DNA of 64,000 nucleotides from Halalkalicoccus tibetensis (GTDB lineage Archaea; Halobacteriota; Halobacteria; Halobacteriales; Halalkalicoccaceae). The stretch is from assembly GCF_037996645.1 (NCBI RefSeq), contig NZ_JBBMXV010000006.1, forward strand, positions 244,587 through 308,586, in the 5' to 3' direction. This document shows, piece after piece, positions 60,974-64,000 of the stretch (positions are counted from its first letter, which is position 1; the number at the start of each line of letters is the position of its first letter). The notes beneath the pieces are model-generated. The model was given only the letters and a program-made list of their open reading frames with translations. It was not told the origin of the DNA and did not search any database. Position numbers and translations under genes: made by a program.

Positions 60974-61569
60974 GCGTCGTCAATCGCATCGCGCTCATCG
61001 ACGCCAATCGTCTCAAGCGACGCGCCCGCCTCCTCAATCTCGTAGTAGTCGTGCACGACAGGCCGAAGTGCTTGGAGAATGATCTCCGCAGCCAGCGGCG
61101 AGATATCGAGATCCTGTGCCATCAGGCGATGGGTTGTCTCGCCCCGTTCCCGCGCGAGGGCGTAGGTGAGTGCCGTCGCGAGGCCAGCGATACCGTGGCG
61201 GTCGATGTAGGTGTCGATATCGTCATTGCCCTCACGTCGTCCGACGGCATCGATGAGTGCCGGCGTGATCGTGTACTCGCGGTCACCATCGGCCGCCGTG
61301 ACAGTCAAATCAATCTCGCGGGCGGCGTATCGCCGGGGCTGTTGTTCCTGTGTTACCTTAACAACGCCAGTATCAACCAGTCGATTGACGTAGGTGTAGG
61401 CTGTTCCCTGGGCGAATTCGAGGTCATCGATGACATCTTGGACGGTCGCCTCTCCCTCGTGATCGAAATACGTGTAGAGGTGAGCCAGCTGAGGATCCTC
61501 GAGAAGGCCCGCAACTGAGAGAAAATCGTGGACAATATCACCATTTGCCCGATTTGAAGTGCGTGACAT
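60970..61569 (-). CDS. Winged-helix protein, probable antitoxin/regulator of the PIN gene (DUF7437-like)
   Basis: The protein has 199 residues. A winged helix (about 25-95, ATVQDVIDDLEFAQGTAYTY and VNRLVDTGVVKVTQE) is followed by a helical part with DTYIDRHGIAGLATALTYAL. Proteins of this kind accompany haloarchaeal PIN-type toxins. The 4-bp overlap with the PIN gene means coupled translation. It probably binds its own promoter, where the DNA at 61575-61610 is AT-rich. Confidence 0.75.
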   Translation of the reverse strand: MSRTSNRANGDIVHDFLSVAGLLEDPQLAHLYTYFDHEGEATVQDVIDDLEFAQGTAYTYVNRLVDTGVVKVTQEQQPRRYAAREIDLTVTAADGDREYTITPALIDAVGRREGNDDIDTYIDRHGIAGLATALTYALARERGETTHRLMAQDLDISPLAAEIILQALRPVVHDYYEIEEAGASLETIGVDERDAIDDA

Positions 61570-61900
61570 GATTTCGATTCTAATTACAGTTTACAGCGAA
61601 TCAGTAAAGAGTGTTTTGATCAGCTCGGTAGACTAAGCGACAGCCGGTACGGCTGTGGCAACATCCTTTCCGGAACTCCGCAAGAGTACGACTCCTTATT
61701 TCCGACGAAAGAGCAGCGAAACGTCGTGTAAGCGGTTGACTATAGAACAGTTGTATTTCCAGTAGCTGTAAGGGTCGTTCCGTCGGAGTAGCGTTATCAC
61801 CTCTAATCGGCACCATCTTCTTTCTGGTCGGTAGACGGTATATCAGTTCTTCGCCCTCTCGAGCGATAGTGTTATACTGGCTAAAATTGTATGCAATTGC
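61570..61900. other. Intergenic region
   Basis: It holds divergent promoters for the antitoxin gene (minus) and the small gene at 61901 (plus). TGCAATTGCA (61891-61900) is a 10-bp palindrome just before the latter. No other gene is seen. Confidence 0.4.
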
Positions 61901-62110
61901 ATGGGCGATCAAACCACTATTACGCTCGATCGCACCGACAAAGAGCGTCTCAACGAAGAACGAGGCGCTGTTCCGTGGGGCGCATATCTGATTGGGTTGC
62001 TCGAAGATACGGAGGAAGAACCGGTCCGTTTGGATCCCGCACAAGCTGAAGAACTCTCCCGGATGACCGCAGAACGGACTGTTGACCTTTTTGAGGAGCG
62101 CCGCTACTGA
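61901..62110 (+). CDS. Small helical protein, possible antitoxin
   Basis: The protein has 69 residues: MGDQTTITLDRTDKERLNEE, then VPWGAYLIGLLED and ELSRMTAERTVDLFEERRY. The beta-strand start and following helices recall ribbon-helix-helix antitoxins or small haloarchaeal regulators. A stub of a paralogue (SRMSAEQTVALFEE and stop) lies at 62698-62742. A palindrome precedes the ATG. No toxin partner is adjacent. Confidence 0.55.
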   Translation: MGDQTTITLDRTDKERLNEERGAVPWGAYLIGLLEDTEEEPVRLDPAQAEELSRMTAERTVDLFEERRY

Positions 62111-62170
62111 TTTCCCTCTTCTCATGACGATACAACAGAGTTATACCTGCGAATTATCGTAGGCCCGCTA

Positions 62171-62532
62171 ATGGCACATGGATCAACGAACCAACACTCA
62201 TCTCTCTCACTCGACACGGTATTCGAACTATTAGCCAACAAGCGACGACGGTTCGCGCTGTATTCGTTACTCGACTCTTTAGAAGATCCCATCGAGTTTA
62301 AAACGCTAGCTGAGGATGTCGCAACTCTCGAAGCCGCCATGCTCGAGAACCCCTCACTCGAGACCTGTATCAGGACATTGCAGCAGACCTCTATCAGTGG
62401 CATCTCCCGGTTCTCAGTGATGTCGGAATCGTTGATTGTGATCCTCGTCATGAACTCATACGCTGTCTTGATCAACCCCTACTCGCTCAGTGGGCTGCTC
62501 GCGTGCGGCACGATGAACTCAATTCAGGCTGA
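62171..62532 (+). pseudogene. DUF7344-like winged-helix protein, frameshifted
   Basis: The N-terminal frame (LDTVFELLANKRRRFALYSL, then LAEDVATLEAAMLENP) is a haloarchaeal DUF7344 winged helix. After the CCC at about 62350 the family sequence continues in the +1 frame: LTRDLYQDIAADLYQWHLPV, LSDVGIVDCDPRHELIRCLD and WAARVRHDELNSG to TGA at 62532. One missing C in a C-run accounts for the shift. Otherwise the gene is intact, so it is a very recent mutation, a sequencing error or possibly a phase-variable site. Confidence 0.78.
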
Positions 62533-62987
62533 GGAGCGACATGCTTCTGTTGTTGTGATCACAGACCTTGGCTCACTGCTTGTTGCTTATAGAGCAGGTC
62601 TCTTGAGCGCTCTGTCTCATACCCGGTTCTACTACACCTGCGATATCGTATCGCGTTTTGATTAGGGTTGGTGGGGGACGCAGTGTTACCGACGGTGTCT
62701 CGGATGAGCGCAGAACAGACGGTCGCCCTCTTTGAGGAGTGATGATACCGAATTCCAACTCCTATTATGAGTTGGGAGGCCCGATCCTGCAGAGGGATTA
62801 AGTCGTATGGAACGGCAGCACTTACTGGCGATCCATCCCCACCGATCGCTACTGGTTAGTGCTGGCATTTCGCCTATCCACTTCGGATAGGCTTTCGATG
62901 GAAACACACGCTATGATTACGAGATAGCGTCTCGCATAGAGGGTAATGCATCAGCTATCCGTCCGTACGGAGATGGCATCTAATACG
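62533..62987. other. Decayed region with a stub of the 61901 gene family
   Basis: At 62698-62742 the plus strand ends SRMSAEQTVALFEE with TGA, matching the last residues of the protein at 61901; the rest of that copy is gone. Hairpin-like GCTATC/GATAGC words lie near 62950-63000. No intact gene is seen. Confidence 0.45.
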
Positions 62988-63074
62988 ATGGATAGCTATC
63001 CGGTGACTGAACAGTGCAGTAGAGAAGCGACCCTCTATCAATCATCGAATACATCCGTAGCTTTTAATCACTAG
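62988..63074 (+). pseudogene. N-terminal remnant of a TetR regulator paralogue
   Basis: MDSYPVTEQCSREATL matches the start of the TetR protein at 55637 (MSSYPETKQRIREAAF), and the DNA around the ATG (atacgATG..TAGCTATCC) is also alike. The match ends after about 16 codons and the frame stops at codon 29. Confidence 0.55.
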
Positions 63075-63409
63075 GTGTCAGTATACGACACGGGTACTGG
63101 CCGTTCAGACATTGCGGCTCCGTACCCCGTATCCGTGGTGGGCTGGATTCCATACCAGCCCCCGCCTCTCACCAACATTCGCAGCTTAGCCGATTCTGCT
63201 TCGTCAAGATGACAATCTCTCGTTTAGCCGAACAAGTCCGTAGCTTTTTCGCGGAGAGTGTCGATGGCTCACATGGGCACGGGATCTGATGTGGCCCATT
63301 GTAATCCTGCTGCCTGTCGGGGCTGGGATCACCCTGCCCCGAAGAGAATCGTCGCGTCTGACTACACTACGGAGCTATGGATCTCCTGAAGGCGAGACGA
63401 TCTCTACTG
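63075..63409. other. Intergenic region, no supported gene
   Basis: An open frame from ATG 63289 has a hydrophobic start but soon runs antisense into the regulator gene and is not supported. Confidence 0.4.
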
Positions 63410-63943
63410 TTAGTGATCCGGTTCACCAACAGGCGCTTCAAGTCGATCAACCTGCACCACGAGAATTCTGTTGGTCGTATCGATACCGTCGAGAGTTCCT
63501 CCGACCACAAGCTTTGAGAGTGGCGTTGGACCAACCGTAATCGAATCACCGTTCTCGTAGTCCTGAACGGATCCCTGAATGTGAATCTCCGCGCGACACT
63601 GTTCGGGATGCTGAACGCTCGAGAGATCGATTTCACGGATATTAGCATCTTCGACGGCCTCACCATTGTGAGTCAGCGAAACCGCGGCCGGCTCGTCCAA
63701 TTGATCCATGTCCAGCACTTCAAACGCTGTTACCGTCGGCTTGTATCCGCCTTTTGGACCGGGGACCCCCTCAACTAACTGCAGGGCTTTCAGACTCTGC
63801 ATCTGATTGCGAATCGTCCCTGGATTGCGGTCGACTTCTCCGGCTATTTCGTCACCTTTCACCGCATTCTCTCGATTCCGATGGAGGTCAACGAGTGCAG
63901 TGAGGATGCTCTTTTGGCTCGCTGTAAGCTCGATTGCGGACAT
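63410..63943 (-). CDS. Winged-helix regulator of the haloarchaeal Rrf2/TrmB-like group
   Basis: The protein has 177 residues from ATG 63943, chosen for GGAGG just before it and a TTTATTAAG box about 27 bp upstream; an upstream start at 64000 is less likely. The winged helix (about 8-70, VKGDEIAGEVDRNPGTIRNQ then LVEGVPGPKGGYKPT) is followed by a beta-rich ligand- or metal-type domain with VQHPEQCRAEIHIQGSVQDY. It resembles halophile HTH proteins that carry a C-terminal dimer or sensor domain. Targets unknown. Confidence 0.75.
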   Translation of the reverse strand: MSAIELTASQKSILTALVDLHRNRENAVKGDEIAGEVDRNPGTIRNQMQSLKALQLVEGVPGPKGGYKPTVTAFEVLDMDQLDEPAAVSLTHNGEAVEDANIREIDLSSVQHPEQCRAEIHIQGSVQDYENGDSITVGPTPLSKLVVGGTLDGIDTTNRILVVQVDRLEAPVGEPDH

Positions 63944-64000
63944 ACCTCCGTTAAAAGAAGGATTCTTAATAAACTGTGGAAACACAGTATGTGCTGACAT

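Noticed and set aside
61601..62125. 174-codon frame on the minus strand
   Set aside because: It is antisense to the small gene at 61901 and is rich in Ser, Arg and Cys, unlike the acidic proteins of this organism.
63289..63540. Open frame with a hydrophobic start (MWPIVILLPVGAG)
   Set aside because: It runs antisense into the well-supported regulator gene and lacks a continued coding pattern.
1..64000. CRISPR arrays, tRNA and rRNA genes
   Set aside because: No regularly spaced direct repeats, cloverleaf with CCA-type acceptor or rRNA signature was seen while reading both strands; a tRNAscan or covariance search was not possible.

Overview
This looks like DNA from a haloarchaeon (class Halobacteria). 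Its proteins are very acidic, and many genes have a TATA-like box about 25-30 bp before the start codon, as expected for leaderless transcripts. The family content is also haloarchaeal: Orc1/Cdc6, halo-type ParA partner, HVO_0649-like zinc fingers, DUF7344-type winged helices, CstA, TAXI-TRAP transporters, GGGP synthase and CYP174-like P450s. No rRNA, tRNA or CRISPR array was seen. The left end has the parts of a secondary replicon: an origin with orc1, a toxin-antitoxin pair, a recombinase and a parA locus. The many broken genes and remnants of insertion sequences and integrases also point to a megaplasmid or mini-chromosome rather than a core chromosomal segment. All identifications come from reading motifs; no database search was run.

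Layout. 1-6.1 kb: replication and maintenance. It holds a 5' part of orc1, an origin with inverted origin-recognition-box repeats, an HTH-nucleotidyltransferase/HEPN pair, a tyrosine recombinase, a repeat-rich partition region with parA and a partner, and a small DUF6788-like gene under an inverted repeat. 6.1-22.6 kb: mixed metabolism, namely a FetAB-like exporter (permease frameshifted), a LUD protein, MscS, a head-to-head HhH/Fic-like pair, an AtuA/CitMHS operon, two APH-type kinases, GNAT, HAD and a trpS fragment. 22.9-33.6 kb: TAXI-TRAP system 1, a decay zone of gene fragments (26.1-28.2 kb), a thioredoxin-reductase-like enzyme, a periplasmic-binding-like protein and CstA. 33.8-40.1 kb: GGGP synthase, a two-winged-helix regulator, a P450, then an operon of tiny genes and a coiled-coil protein of plasmid or virus type, followed by a decayed PIN gene. 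40.2-50.9 kb: acyl-CoA and keto-acid metabolism (thiolase, a TPP enzyme with TAXI-TRAP system 2, acyl-CoA dehydrogenase), mixed with truncated genes joined at rearrangement scars. 51-53.4 kb: an AT-rich, foreign-looking SelO and a transposase remnant. 53.8-60.3 kb: an SDR / TetR / P450 / P450 / SDR cluster in which three promoters share a TTGATT-type palindrome. 60.4-64 kb: a PIN/winged-helix toxin-antitoxin pair, small genes and decayed regulators.

Strongest leads. (i) A probable TetR regulon of two P450s and an SDR defined by near-identical palindromes. (ii) An ~85-bp structured non-coding element present three times on the same strand, twice next to the 3' end of a PIN-type gene. (iii) A duplicated small membrane-protein locus whose upstream DNA (a 42-bp identical block plus a stem kept by a G-U pair) is better conserved than the gene. 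(iv) A Fic-motif-like protein sharing its start codons with a divergent HhH protein. (v) A repeated inverted CCTTGTGCAACA motif near the partition genes.
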